The notes beneath the pieces were generated by a model that saw nothing but the letters and a program-made list of their open reading frames with translations, searched no databases and was not told the origin of the DNA. Positions 26,884 through 36,172 of a DNA stretch of 64,000 nt are shown here, piece after piece (within the stretch, counting starts at the first letter, position 1; the number at the start of each line of letters is the position of its first letter). The DNA is from Flavobacterium inviolabile (GTDB lineage: Bacteria; Bacteroidota; Bacteroidia; Flavobacteriales; Flavobacteriaceae): NCBI RefSeq assembly GCF_013389455.1, contig NZ_CP058278.1, positions 372,001 through 436,000 on the forward strand, given 5' to 3'. The position numbers and the translations under genes were made by a program.

Positions 26884-28116
26884 TTAATCGTTTATATAAG
26901 GGGAATTCACACTTTCTGCCCATCGCTGTTTTTCAAAATACACGCTTAAATAATACACGATAACCAGAAAAACAATGATTGTTATTACAATTACCCAGAC
27001 ATTCCACATGGAGGCCTGATTCCAGACAGCGGTAACCCTCATATAGGTATTACTATTGTCTTCGGGTGCTTTTTGAGGCGTAATGGTCAAGTGATACTGT
27101 CCGGCACTAACACCACAGATACTGAAATCCTCCGATTTATCTCCTTCAGACCAGTTTTCACCATCGGTATAGCCGTGATAATATTCCACATCTTTATTGG
27201 CGTAAATTTCTTCACTTGTTTTTTCATTCACCAAAGCTACCTGAACGTTAGCCCAGGAGTTATCTACTTCTGAAAAAACCGCAACCGTTAAAGGTGCTGC
27301 TCCTCCTTTTAAAGTAAAAGAAGGCGATATAAATTCTTTATTATTAAATTCACTAAAGTGAAGGTCCTTACTGACAACAACATTTTCCTCCCTGTCGTTA
27401 TAAACAAACAGATGGGTTAACAGTATCAGCAGCATACAGGAACACAAAATAAGCGCCAGGTTCCGGATATTAAAAACAAATGGCTGTACGATTCCAATGC
27501 CAACGGTTGCAGGCACATAATCCGCTTTAAATGCCTTCTTTATTTTACTTTTTGAAATATGTTCGCCGGTGAATACGGTTTTTTCACTATTTATATTTTC
27601 TTTCGAAATAATATAAGGCGGCGCTATGTGCTCTGTCATTCTTATTGTCTTTACCGGCAATTCAAAATCAAAATAACCTTCTGCCGAGGCAATTGTAGCA
27701 CTGGTACTTTCATACAGGCTATACGTAACATCATTATAGGTAATATGCTTCAGTTTCGTGCTTGCCAAATGCGCATCTTCCGTTTCTTCCAGCAATATCC
27801 AGTGTCCGTTTGCTTCAGATAAATACCGGAAATTTCCGGCTGCATCCGTTAGTATATATTCCGTCCAAAAGAAATTTTCGGGTATGTTTTTTACAATAAT
27901 ACCCGTTATGGTATACTCGACATTCTTCAAGGTTCCTTTCTGCCCCACTTTCAGTCCGTCATATTCCCGCTTGTAGCTGTATTGTTTTCTAAAAACAAAG
28001 TCACCCTCTTTATTGGAAAGGTACACACTTTTACAGCCAGGACAGACAAACTGCACTACTTCAAAATTCACATCAATATCCGTAGCAGTATCACACTGAT
28101 AACACGTTACTTTCAT
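26884..28116 (-). CDS. DUF4178 protein with zinc ribbon and two membrane helices
   Basis: 410 residues. A four-cysteine ribbon opens the protein (CYQC at 5-8 and CPGC near 30). Two DUF4178-like beta domains follow (GLKVGQKGTLKNVEYTITG; later HITYNDVTYSLYESTSA). Helix one is near 217-240 (LALILCSCMLLILLTHLF), then an external beta-rich domain of about 130 residues, and helix two near the C-terminus (VWVIVITIIVFLVIVYYL). Role unknown. DUF4178 proteins occur with DUF350, AdoMet decarboxylase and spermidine-synthase-like genes. Starts 3 bases after the AdoMet decarboxylase stop. Confidence 0.82.
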   Translation of the reverse strand: MKVTCYQCDTATDIDVNFEVVQFVCPGCKSVYLSNKEGDFVFRKQYSYKREYDGLKVGQKGTLKNVEYTITGIIVKNIPENFFWTEYILTDAAGNFRYLSEANGHWILLEETEDAHLASTKLKHITYNDVTYSLYESTSATIASAEGYFDFELPVKTIRMTEHIAPPYIISKENINSEKTVFTGEHISKSKIKKAFKADYVPATVGIGIVQPFVFNIRNLALILCSCMLLILLTHLFVYNDREENVVVSKDLHFSEFNNKEFISPSFTLKGGAAPLTVAVFSEVDNSWANVQVALVNEKTSEEIYANKDVEYYHGYTDGENWSEGDKSEDFSICGVSAGQYHLTITPQKAPEDNSNTYMRVTAVWNQASMWNVWVIVITIIVFLVIVYYLSVYFEKQRWAESVNSPYIND

Positions 28117-28119
28117 AAA

Positions 28120-28482
28120 TTATCTGTTAATTTCAAAATCTTTAATAATATCCGCACGAAAGTAACTGATATAATCGTTAGCAATATCTTTAACTTTTCC
28201 GGAATTGTCCTGAAGATAATTACACAGGTAAATATCGATTGTCAGCTGATGGAACTCCGGCCAGGTATGAATGCAAATATGGGATTCTTTCAGACATACT
28301 GCAATTGTAAAACTATTATTTTCGAAAGAATGTGTTACCAGGCCTACTTTTTCCAGGTTATAGGTTTCCAGAATTTTTTCGGTAAAATCGGCAAAACCCC
28401 GGGCATCTTTAAGGATACCGTCGTCCTGTACCGAAAGTGTGAGCAGTTTATGTAAACCGGGTGAATAGGAAGTTTGAATCAT
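28120..28482 (-). CDS. speD: S-adenosylmethionine decarboxylase (prokaryotic, pyruvoyl type)
   Basis: 120 residues, the size of class 1B enzymes. The self-cleavage site and active residues are present: KESHICIHTWPE with Ser67 (becomes the pyruvoyl group), His72, and Cys87 in DIYLCNY. It makes decarboxylated AdoMet, the aminopropyl donor for polyamine synthesis. It is the first gene of the seven-gene operon that contains the membrane aminopropyltransferase. A palindrome-like TCCCTAAAGGGA lies just upstream (28491-28502). Confidence 0.9.
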   Translation of the reverse strand: MIQTSYSPGLHKLLTLSVQDDGILKDARGFADFTEKILETYNLEKVGLVTHSFENNSFTIAVCLKESHICIHTWPEFHQLTIDIYLCNYLQDNSGKVKDIANDYISYFRADIIKDFEINR

Positions 28483-28552
28483 TAATTTAATCCCTAAAGG
28501 GAAATTTTATAAATACTGTAATTATACGGAGTACTTTATAAAATGTTACAAA

Positions 28553-28580
28553 AAAAAGCGAAGAAAAATCTTCGCTTTAA
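28553..28580 (-). terminator. Terminator after ferredoxin gene
   Basis: Stem AAAGCGAAGA/TCTTCGCTTT with T-run on the minus strand. It separates the ferredoxin gene from the polyamine-type operon. Confidence 0.8.
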
Positions 28581-28909
28581 TATTCCGGTGCTAATTCCAC
28601 CGCTAATCCGTCTAAATCTTCGGTGATGTGAATCTGGCAACCCAGTCGGCTGTTTGGCTTCACATTAAATGCTTCCGACAGCATGGCTTCTTCGTCATCG
28701 CCCATTTCCGGGACCGCTACATCGTTTAAGATATAACACTGACAAGAGGCACACATTGCCATTCCACCGCAGATCCCGATAGTGCCTTCCGGTGCCAGCT
28801 CATAGGCTCTGACCAGTTCCATGATATTCATATTCATGTCTGTGGGTGCCTGAACCTCGTGCGTAGCGCCTTCTCTATCGGTAATTGTTATCGTTATATC
28901 CTGCGACAT
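28577..28909 (-). CDS. 2Fe-2S ferredoxin (adrenodoxin type)
   Basis: 110 residues. The cluster ligands follow the pattern C-x5-C-x2-C (ICGGMAMCASC) with the fourth Cys in SRLGCQIH. This is the adrenodoxin/putidaredoxin form that feeds electrons to Fe-S assembly or oxygenases. The neighbouring TrxR-like flavoprotein gene, 40 bp upstream, is its likely reductase. Confidence 0.9.
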   Translation of the reverse strand: MSQDITITITDREGATHEVQAPTDMNMNIMELVRAYELAPEGTIGICGGMAMCASCQCYILNDVAVPEMGDDEEAMLSEAFNVKPNSRLGCQIHITEDLDGLAVELAPEY

Positions 28910-28949
28910 TTCTTTTCTATTTACAAAACAGGCTACAGCCCGTTTATTT

Positions 28950-30008
28950 CTAATCTATCGATTTTACAACTGCTTTTTCAGCTTCTTTACGGGTACCGTC
29001 GAAACCGTCCACACCGCTAACCGTTGTATATTTTAACACATATTTTTTACCCGGATTCAGCTTGTTATACACACTCTGACACATCAGCGTAGCTTCGTGG
29101 AAGCCGCATAAAATCAGCTTTAATTTTCCAGGATAAATATTGATATCGCCAATAGCATAGATGCCTTCAATATTTGTCTGGTAATCCAGTGCATTGTTCA
29201 CTTTAATCGCGTTTTTCTCGATTTCCAGTCCCCAGTTTGCAATTGCGCCTAATTTAGGTGTTAATCCAAACAGCGGAATAAAGTAATCCGTAACCACATT
29301 CATTCGGGCACCGTTAATTTCGATATCTACCGATTCAACTCGTTCCGATCCTTTAAATCCGACAACTTCTCCCGGTGTAACCAATTTGATTTTTCCCGCT
29401 TTTTTCAATTCCTGTACTTTTTCCACAGAATCCAGCGCACCTCTGAACTCGTTTCTTCTGTGAACCAAAGTCACTTCCGAAGCTACATCGGCCAGGAAAA
29501 TACTCCAGTCCAATGCCGAATCGCCTCCTCCAGAAATAACCACTTTCTTGTTGCGGAATTTTTCCGGATCTTTTACAAAATATTCTACGCCTCTGTCTTC
29601 CTGTTCGTAGAATTCCAAATCTTTCAGGATTGGTTTTCTCGGTTCAAAACTACCCAAACCTCCGGCAATCGCAACGGCTTTTGCATGATGCTGCGTTCCT
29701 TTATCGGTGGTAACGATAAACGTACCATCTTCCAGTTTTTCTATAGTTTCTGCTTTTTCATTCAGCGTAAAACCAGGCTGGAACTGTTTGATCTGTTCCA
29801 TCAGGTTGTTCACTAAATCTCCCGCTAAAACGGATGGGTATCCGGGGATATCAAAGATTGGTTTTTTAGGATACAATTCTGTTAATTGTCCTCCGGGCTG
29901 CGGAAGACCGTCAATGATATGGCATTTTAATTTTAAAAGTCCTGCTTCAAAAACAGCGAAAAGTCCTGTGGGACCTGCGCCAATAATTAGTATATCTGTT
30001 TCAATCAT
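28950..30008 (-). CDS. Ferredoxin-NADP+ reductase, thioredoxin-reductase-like
   Basis: 352 residues with two dinucleotide folds: FAD site IIGAGPTGLFAVFEAG (6-21) and NADPH site VVISGGGDSALDW (about 155-167), plus the final GIYAIGDINIYPGKLKL. It lacks the CxxC of true thioredoxin reductases, which marks the flavodoxin/ferredoxin reductase branch. The next gene encodes a 2Fe-2S ferredoxin, so the pair probably forms an NADPH-to-ferredoxin electron chain. Confidence 0.9.
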   Translation of the reverse strand: MIETDILIIGAGPTGLFAVFEAGLLKLKCHIIDGLPQPGGQLTELYPKKPIFDIPGYPSVLAGDLVNNLMEQIKQFQPGFTLNEKAETIEKLEDGTFIVTTDKGTQHHAKAVAIAGGLGSFEPRKPILKDLEFYEQEDRGVEYFVKDPEKFRNKKVVISGGGDSALDWSIFLADVASEVTLVHRRNEFRGALDSVEKVQELKKAGKIKLVTPGEVVGFKGSERVESVDIEINGARMNVVTDYFIPLFGLTPKLGAIANWGLEIEKNAIKVNNALDYQTNIEGIYAIGDINIYPGKLKLILCGFHEATLMCQSVYNKLNPGKKYVLKYTTVSGVDGFDGTRKEAEKAVVKSID

Positions 30009-30187
30009 TATTTAATGGATTTTTAAGGACACAAAAGTCCTTAGAATTATTTTCACATTCTATGACAAATATCAAGAAATCTAACAATGGAAAGCATTAA
30101 AAAACTATACAGGATAGGATCCTGAAAGCAAAAAGAGTCCCAATTTTCAATATTGTTATCGAAAATTGAGACTTAAATATCCTGAAC

Positions 30188-30427
30188 TTATGCTACATTA
30201 ACCACAGTCTCGATCTGTGGAGCATATTTTTTTATAGTTGTTTCAACTCCGGCACGCAAGGTCATCTGATTCACGCTACAAGCTGTACAAGCGCCTTCAA
30301 GGCGGACTTTCACATGCTTATCATCTTCGATGTCAATGAGTGTGATGTCACCTCCGTCTGAATTCAGGAAGGGACGAATCTCTTCCAGTGCTTTCTCAAC
30401 GTTTAATTTGATTTCTTCTGTTGTCAT
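30188..30427 (-). CDS. NifU-like Fe-S scaffold/carrier (Nfu domain only)
   Basis: 79 residues, a minimal Nfu domain with the cluster-binding CTAC (Cys47, Cys50) in GACTACSVNQMTL. It carries Fe-S clusters to target enzymes. The Mrp gene ends 1 base upstream, an Fe-S pairing that is usual in Bacteroidota. Confidence 0.92.
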   Translation of the reverse strand: MTTEEIKLNVEKALEEIRPFLNSDGGDITLIDIEDDKHVKVRLEGACTACSVNQMTLRAGVETTIKKYAPQIETVVNVA

Positions 30428-30428
30428 T

Positions 30429-31559
30429 TTATTTCTTTTTTACAGCTGAACATCCAGCCATCGTGGTAATTTTTATTGCTTCTGTAGGAGGCAGACTTTC
30501 ATTTCTGTCTACTACTTCCTGTACTACGGAACGCGCTAAGTCTTCAAATGCTTTTTCTACCGGAGAAGCGGTCTGTAAAGCCGCCGGACGACCGTAATCG
30601 CCTGCTTCCCTGATACTCTGAACAATTGGAATTTCTCCTAAAAACGGCACCTGTAAATCTTCTGCCAGGTTTCGCGCACCTTCTTTTCCGAAGATGTAGT
30701 ATTTATTATCTGGTAATTCTTCCGGTGTAAAGTAGGCCATGTTTTCAATAATTCCTAAAACCGGAACATTGATGCTTTCTGCCTGGAACATTGCCACACC
30801 TTTTTTAGCATCGGCCAAAGCGACTGCCTGTGGCGTACTTACCACTACCGCTCCGGTAATAGGCAATGACTGCATCAGGGACAAATGGATATCTCCGGTT
30901 CCCGGTGGTAAATCCAGTAACATAAAGTCTAATTCTCCCCAATCGGCATCAAAAATCATCTGGTTTAATGCTTTTGAAGCCATTGGTCCTCTCCAGATTA
31001 CTGCCTGATCCGGATTTGTAAAAAATCCGATGGATAGTATTTCCACGCCATAACTCTGAATCGGTTTCATTTTTGATTTGCCGTCCACTTCAACAGAAAT
31101 AGGTCTGGCCTTTTCAACGTCAAACATGATAGGCATCGACGGTCCGTATACATCGGCATCCAGGACACCAACTTTAAAGCCCATATTAGCCAGTGTTACC
31201 GCTAAGTTAGCCGTTACAGTAGATTTTCCTACTCCTCCTTTTCCGGAAGAAACCGCAATAATATTACTGATTCCCGGAATTGATTTGCCTTTAATTTCCG
31301 GTTTTTCAGGGGCTTCAACTTTTATATTTACTTTTACTTTGGCTTTATCGTAAACCTGCTCATGAATTACTTTCATGATATCCACCTCAGCACGTTTTTT
31401 GATATGCAGTGCCGGCGTGTGCAACAATAAATCGACTACAACCTCATCTCCAAAAGTGATTACATTTTGAACAGCACCACTTTCAACCATATTTTTACCT
31501 TCTCCAGCTATGGAAATGGACTCCAATGCTTTAAGAATTTCTTTTCTATCTAATTTCAT
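30429..31559 (-). CDS. Mrp/ApbC family Fe-S cluster carrier ATPase
   Basis: 376 residues from ATG 31559 (MKLDRKEILKA); the frame continues upstream but that part overlaps the promoter. An N-terminal MIP18/DUF59 domain (1-95) is followed by a deviant Walker A P-loop SSGKGGVGKSTVTANLA (about 114) and DVYGPSMP, the ParA/Mrp pattern. It holds and transfers 4Fe-4S clusters. Cotranscribed with the Nfu gene. The promoter has a -7 box TATCTTTG at 31605-31612. Confidence 0.93.
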   Translation of the reverse strand: MKLDRKEILKALESISIAGEGKNMVESGAVQNVITFGDEVVVDLLLHTPALHIKKRAEVDIMKVIHEQVYDKAKVKVNIKVEAPEKPEIKGKSIPGISNIIAVSSGKGGVGKSTVTANLAVTLANMGFKVGVLDADVYGPSMPIMFDVEKARPISVEVDGKSKMKPIQSYGVEILSIGFFTNPDQAVIWRGPMASKALNQMIFDADWGELDFMLLDLPPGTGDIHLSLMQSLPITGAVVVSTPQAVALADAKKGVAMFQAESINVPVLGIIENMAYFTPEELPDNKYYIFGKEGARNLAEDLQVPFLGEIPIVQSIREAGDYGRPAALQTASPVEKAFEDLARSVVQEVVDRNESLPPTEAIKITTMAGCSAVKKK

Positions 31560-31885
31560 TATATTATTTTCTTTAAGTCGTTTATTAAGACTGACTCTAT
31601 CTTGCAAAGATAAGATGAAAAGTTCTTAAAATAAAGATAAAGAATTGTATTTGTTTATAGTGCGATAGAGTTGTTTCTCCCCGGTCATTATCCCTCCAAA
31701 ACCACCGTAATTACAATAGTTACCAGCTGTTTCCCCATGCTCCTTTCCTGTTGAAAAGATTTTCAGGCAATTAAAATCTACTTAAAAGTTCACATTTTAT
31801 CATCAAAACTGCCCTTTCTTTAAAAAAAATGCTGTGACTGAAAAAATCCAGTCACAGCAAAAGGTAGTTATAATAATAGCCAATA
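31560..31885. promoter_or_regulatory. Intergenic region with mrp promoter and ABC-permease terminator
   Basis: Contains TATCTTTG (minus, 31605-31612), the likely -7 box for mrp, and the terminator at 31822-31860. Nothing else recognisable between about 31620 and 31820. Confidence 0.55.
31822..31860 (-). terminator. Terminator after the ABC permease gene
   Basis: Stem GCTGTGACTG/CAGTCACAGC (31831-31858) with a long T-run in the minus direction. Confidence 0.8.
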
Positions 31886-34297
31886 CTATTCGTACTTCAG
31901 GTATCGCAATACATCCACCCGCGTTGCCTGATAGGCTTTCGAAAGGACGATCAGCAGTGTTAAAAACATCAGCACCAGGAATCCGATAATGAAAGGACTC
32001 ACCGCGATCGTTATTCGGAACGCAAAGTTTTCCAGCCATTTATTGAGCAGATAATAAACCGGGAAAGTTGCTGCAACAAATCCGATTATTCCGAAAATAA
32101 GGTATTGCAAAGACAGTTCTTTCAGCAATGTTTTGGTTTCGGCACCCAATGTTTTGCGAATGGCAATTTCTTTCATCCTTCTTTCAATCGAATAGGATGC
32201 CAGTGCAAATAATCCGAATAACGCGATCAATATCACCACTCCGTTTAGCAAGGCAAACAGGTTTCGTTGTTTGACATAGGCGGCATAGGTTCTGGCAAAT
32301 TCCTTGTTTACAAAATCATATTTAAACGGGTAATCCGTATCTACTTTTTTGGTCCAGAATTTTTCCAGTGCTGCTATGGTTTTTTCCATGTCCTCCGGTG
32401 ACATTTTAACATACACCCGGCTCATGGTCTTACCCATCCATGGAATGGTTTTAATATGGAAGAAGACCATAGGCGGGATTTTTTCGTGCAGTCCGAAAAG
32501 GTGGAAATCATCGGCAATTCCTACTATTTTAAGTTTGTTGCCATTCCATGAAATTTCTTTTCCTAACGGTTCTTTCTCGTTTAGCCGGTCCAGTGCTGTT
32601 TTATTAAGGATCACCGAATCAATCGTATCTGATGCAATACCCGGCGACAGGTTTCTGCCTTCCAGCATTTTGATATCAAGCATTTTCAGCATTCCAAAAT
32701 CGATTGCCATATTTTGTCCCTGGACCGCCACATCTTTATAGTTAAATCCGGATGTTGAGGTTGCTCCGCTGCCGCTGAAATTGAAAGTTCCTGCCGAAAC
32801 GTCCTGCACGCCTTTAATTTTCATCAGCTCTTTTTTGATGGTGGCATAGCGTTCAAAATTCCCTTCGTTGCCGGTTCTTCTAAAAGAAATATCAATAACC
32901 TGATTTCCCTGAAAGCCCAGTTCTTTGTTCATCATGAAGTTCACCTGCTGGTAAACAATATAGGACCCTATTATAAAAAAAGTGGCTATCGTAAACTGAA
33001 GGATCAGCATTCCGTTTCGCAGCCATACTCCGTTCTTACTGCGTCCGAAATTTCCTTTCAGTACTTTCAGGGTTTCGAAATTGGATACATAAACTGCCGG
33101 AAAAATTCCGGCCACCAGAATAACAACCAGCACAATGCCCAGTAACTGTAAATAAAACTGGCTTCCTTCCAGCTCAAGCGATTTTTCTAAAAAGGAGTTG
33201 TAATACGGCAGCGATAGTTCCACTAACATAAGCGACAACACCACGGCACAGCAGACCACTAAAATGGTTTCGAAAACAAATTGCTGTATAATTTGTTTTT
33301 TAGTAGCTCCGATAATTCTTCTGACGCCTACTTCTTTGGCTCTTTTGATGGCATTTGCCGTTGTCAGGTTTACATAATTAACGATGGACAATACTAAAAT
33401 AAGTACCGATAAGCCGATCATGATTACCAAAAACTGGTAGTTTCCTTTTTTCTCCGGGAGAATACTGACATTCTCATTAAGCCTTGCCGTTTCTAACGAA
33501 CTGAGCCCGGATTTGGTAGCACCATATCTTTTTACAAATTCCGGACCGCTCAATCCCTGCTCTTTAGCCATTTTTAATGTGGTGTTCTCATAATAGATCC
33601 TGTCTATTGTTTTGATTACCGCAGCTGTTTTTGCCGGATTCTTCAGTTTCAGCAACAGTCCGTAATTATAGTTCCCCCACTGGTCGCTATTTTCCTGCAG
33701 GCTTGATGCGATCAGATTGGTAACAACTTCCGGTGCCAGTGACGATTTCCCGGGAATGCGGTATACGCCCCGGATCATAAAAATTCTTCCGGAGTATTCT
33801 ACCTGTTTTCCTAACGGCTCTTCCTCTTTAAAGAGCAGCTTGGCCGTGCTTTCTGAAATCGCCATACTATTGCCATCCTGTATAGCCGTTTTCGGGCTTC
33901 CTTTGACAAATTCAAAAGGAAAAAAAGAAAAGAAGTTGCTCTGGGCATCAATAATTTTATTGATTAATTCTTTTTTGCCTTTGTAGCTTACAATTTCCTC
34001 ATAATACCACGGATTGTAATAGCAATAGCTATCAATATCCTTAGACGTCTTGATTACTATCGGTCCGAGCGGAGCCGGATTGGAGGCCCAGATACCGGCA
34101 TCGCCCATATCGTTAAACACTTCAAATATCTTTTCTTTTTCCGGATTCCAGGCATTGTACGAATGTTCCTCATTCCAGTACAGGATCGCAAAGATCAATC
34201 CCGAAATCCCGATACTCAGCCCCAATACATTCAGTATTGAGAACAGTTTGTTTTGTTTAAAATGATAAACAAATATTTTTAACCAGTTTAAAATCAT
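31886..34297 (-). CDS. MacB-type ABC transporter permease (FtsX family)
   Basis: 803 residues. Two FtsX permease halves, each after a large extracytoplasmic MacB_PCD-like domain, giving about eight membrane helices. GVRRIIGATKKQIIQQFVFE and MKEIAIRKTLGAETKTLLKE are the two coupling motifs found in duplicated FtsX permeases. It works with the ATPase encoded at 35225-35938 and the adaptor at 36173-37414, as an export or mechanotransmission system for lipid-like substrates, toxins or stress. The exact substrate is unknown. Confidence 0.88.
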   Translation of the reverse strand: MILNWLKIFVYHFKQNKLFSILNVLGLSIGISGLIFAILYWNEEHSYNAWNPEKEKIFEVFNDMGDAGIWASNPAPLGPIVIKTSKDIDSYCYYNPWYYEEIVSYKGKKELINKIIDAQSNFFSFFPFEFVKGSPKTAIQDGNSMAISESTAKLLFKEEEPLGKQVEYSGRIFMIRGVYRIPGKSSLAPEVVTNLIASSLQENSDQWGNYNYGLLLKLKNPAKTAAVIKTIDRIYYENTTLKMAKEQGLSGPEFVKRYGATKSGLSSLETARLNENVSILPEKKGNYQFLVIMIGLSVLILVLSIVNYVNLTTANAIKRAKEVGVRRIIGATKKQIIQQFVFETILVVCCAVVLSLMLVELSLPYYNSFLEKSLELEGSQFYLQLLGIVLVVILVAGIFPAVYVSNFETLKVLKGNFGRSKNGVWLRNGMLILQFTIATFFIIGSYIVYQQVNFMMNKELGFQGNQVIDISFRRTGNEGNFERYATIKKELMKIKGVQDVSAGTFNFSGSGATSTSGFNYKDVAVQGQNMAIDFGMLKMLDIKMLEGRNLSPGIASDTIDSVILNKTALDRLNEKEPLGKEISWNGNKLKIVGIADDFHLFGLHEKIPPMVFFHIKTIPWMGKTMSRVYVKMSPEDMEKTIAALEKFWTKKVDTDYPFKYDFVNKEFARTYAAYVKQRNLFALLNGVVILIALFGLFALASYSIERRMKEIAIRKTLGAETKTLLKELSLQYLIFGIIGFVAATFPVYYLLNKWLENFAFRITIAVSPFIIGFLVLMFLTLLIVLSKAYQATRVDVLRYLKYE

Positions 34298-34322
34298 AGT
34301 TTTATATTTTTATAAAAACACC

Positions 34323-34442
34323 TTATTGCTCAGCCATGTGCTGTTTCACAAACCAAAATTCCTGTTCACAATTGCATTCCCGGGCAAAAGCATTCAGGGT
34401 GTTCAACAGTACTACAGCCATTGTTCTTTTCAGTGTTCTCAT
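34323..34442 (-). pseudogene. 39-codon remnant resembling the N-terminus of an S41-like peptidase
   Basis: From ATG 34442 the frame reads MRTLKRTMAVVLLNTLNAFA, then RECNCEQEFWFVKQHMAEQ, then stops. It has a signal-peptide-like start followed by C-N-C-E-x-x-F-x-F-V-K, which resembles the start of Flavobacteriaceae S41 peptidases (usually several hundred residues). No continuation was found before the permease start at 34297. It may be a truncated leftover or a small secreted protein. It sits in a 165-base gap between the GIN-domain gene and the permease gene. Confidence 0.3.
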
Positions 34443-34462
34443 TTTATCTTTTCTGAACCTTC

Positions 34463-35206
34463 CTATTCGGCTGAAATTTTACCCAAAGTTGCTTTTTGCT
34501 GGCTTATATTTTTAGGTGTTCCGTAATATTTAACAACAGCCGTTGAATTAGCCGATACATCCAGTGAGTTCTTTACATTTACCGTAACCACTGCGGCACT
34601 TTCTGCCTTTACCACAGCATTTTGTACCACAAGGTCTTTTGCTTTACAAAACGAACTGCTGGCGGTTTCAAGTTTCATATTTTCGGCTTTGCCGGTCACT
34701 TTCAGGGTGGAGGCACCGGAAAGATTTGCACCGAGATCTTTGGTTTCAATATTTCCTTTAAAAGTTGCTGCAGAATTGAGTTTCAATACCGCTTCTGTAG
34801 CTTTTATGTTTCCGGAAAATACCGCCCCGGAAGCCAGATCAACAACCGCTTTTTTAACCGTAATGGTGTTTTCTGACGAAAATCCGGCACCGGAATCAAT
34901 TTTAAAAGACGCTACATTGGGTGCTGTTACCGACACTTTTAATACCTGAAAATTGTTTGTGCCTTTTTTGGACTGTACACTGATTTTCAGCGTTTCACCT
35001 TTTACGGCCGTAACTATCTGCTTTAATTTATCTTCATTATCGGATTCCACTTTTACCGTCGTGGTATTCCCTTGTGTAAAAAACACCTGAACACCTTTGG
35101 AAACTTCAATTTTGGTAAAACCGGCAATCGCTCTGTTTTCGGAAACCTGGGCATTACAAAGTAATCCTACAAGTCCTATCGTTGCTGTAATAATAAATCG
35201 TATCAT
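34463..35206 (-). CDS. DUF2807 (GIN-domain) secreted protein
   Basis: 247 residues. Signal peptide (IITATIGLVGLLCNAQ) and then a right-handed beta-solenoid made of repeated Ala/Ser/Val strands (VSKGVQVFFTQGN, LASGAVFSGNIKA, SGASTLKVTGKAE). This is the putative auto-transporter adhesin head GIN domain (DUF2807). It lies in the ABC operon between the ATPase and the permease, so it is probably an accessory envelope protein. Function unknown. Confidence 0.85.
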   Translation of the reverse strand: MIRFIITATIGLVGLLCNAQVSENRAIAGFTKIEVSKGVQVFFTQGNTTTVKVESDNEDKLKQIVTAVKGETLKISVQSKKGTNNFQVLKVSVTAPNVASFKIDSGAGFSSENTITVKKAVVDLASGAVFSGNIKATEAVLKLNSAATFKGNIETKDLGANLSGASTLKVTGKAENMKLETASSSFCKAKDLVVQNAVVKAESAAVVTVNVKNSLDVSANSTAVVKYYGTPKNISQQKATLGKISAE

Positions 35207-35224
35207 GGTTGTGTCTGTTTAAGG

Positions 35225-35938
35225 TTAGTTTTCTTTTGCGTCAACAAAGACGTCTACATTTCTGGAATTGTTTTTTTCGGTAAGAATGGTGCCGTCTTTC
35301 ATATAAATTGTTTTCTGCGAGAAAGAAGCGTCATAATCCGAGTGGGTCACCATTAGTATCGTGGCTCCTTTTGCGTGCAAATCTGTCAGTAGCTCCATTA
35401 CTTCATTTCCGTTTTTACTATCCAGGTTTCCGGTAGGTTCATCGGCAAGGATAATTTTAGGGTCGTTAATTAAAGCTCTGGCTACGGCTACACGCTGCTG
35501 CTGTCCGCCGGAAAGCTGCTGCGGATAATGTTTTAAACGGTGTGAAATGGACAGTCTTTGCGCTATTGCTTCGACTTTTTTCTTTCTTTCGGCAACATTC
35601 ACATTGTTATAAATCAGCGGCAGCGCTATGTTATCATACACCGAAAGCTCATCGATCAGGTTAAAATTCTGAAAAATAAACCCGATGTTTTGTTTTCTCA
35701 CTTTGGCTTTCTCCACTTCTTTTAAGCCGTTGATTTCCTGATTCAGCATCAGGTAACTGCCGCCGGAAGCGCTGTCCAAAAGTCCTACAATGTTTAGCAA
35801 TGTCGATTTCCCACAGCCGGAAGGTCCCATAATGGTCACAAAATCGCCTTCATTAACCTGTAAGGATATTCCGTTTAAGGCGGCTGTTTCGACTTCTTCC
35901 GTTCTAAAAACTTTTGAAAGATTTTCGATTTTTATCAT
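35225..35938 (-). CDS. MacB/LolD-type ABC transporter ATPase
   Basis: 237 residues. Walker A GPSGCGKSTLL, signature LSGGQQQRVAVARAL, Walker B IILADEPTGNLD and switch histidine region MVTHSDYD are all intact. It belongs to the MacB/LolD/FtsE group that partners FtsX-fold permeases. Downstream in the operon are the GIN-domain and permease genes. Confidence 0.94.
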   Translation of the reverse strand: MIKIENLSKVFRTEEVETAALNGISLQVNEGDFVTIMGPSGCGKSTLLNIVGLLDSASGGSYLMLNQEINGLKEVEKAKVRKQNIGFIFQNFNLIDELSVYDNIALPLIYNNVNVAERKKKVEAIAQRLSISHRLKHYPQQLSGGQQQRVAVARALINDPKIILADEPTGNLDSKNGNEVMELLTDLHAKGATILMVTHSDYDASFSQKTIYMKDGTILTEKNNSRNVDVFVDAKEN

Positions 35939-36172
35939 AACTGTTCGTTTATTGATTGATGATTGATTTCTTAATTATTTTTTTTTTGGCCTGTTCGTAA
36001 AACAGCACCGTTTGTTTTATTTTTTCCACATTGGGCATCCCTTGTCAGATTGCTTTTACCTGCTTTAAAGCGGCTGCTAAATGTATATGTTTTTTAGTCG
36101 TCACGACTGCAAAAGTTACGGCTTTATCTTTTATACAAGCTGCTTTTGCTGGCGGTTTCTCTTTTAATGATG
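35939..36172. other. Gap between adaptor and ATPase genes
   Basis: 234 bases. TGTTCG occurs twice (35942-35947 and 35992-35997), matching the half-site of the dyads upstream of the adaptor gene. No gene and no clear promoter. Confidence 0.3.

Noticed and set aside
28491..28502. TCCCTAAAGGGA palindrome before the AdoMet decarboxylase gene
   Set aside because: Five-base arms are too short to claim an operator without other copies.
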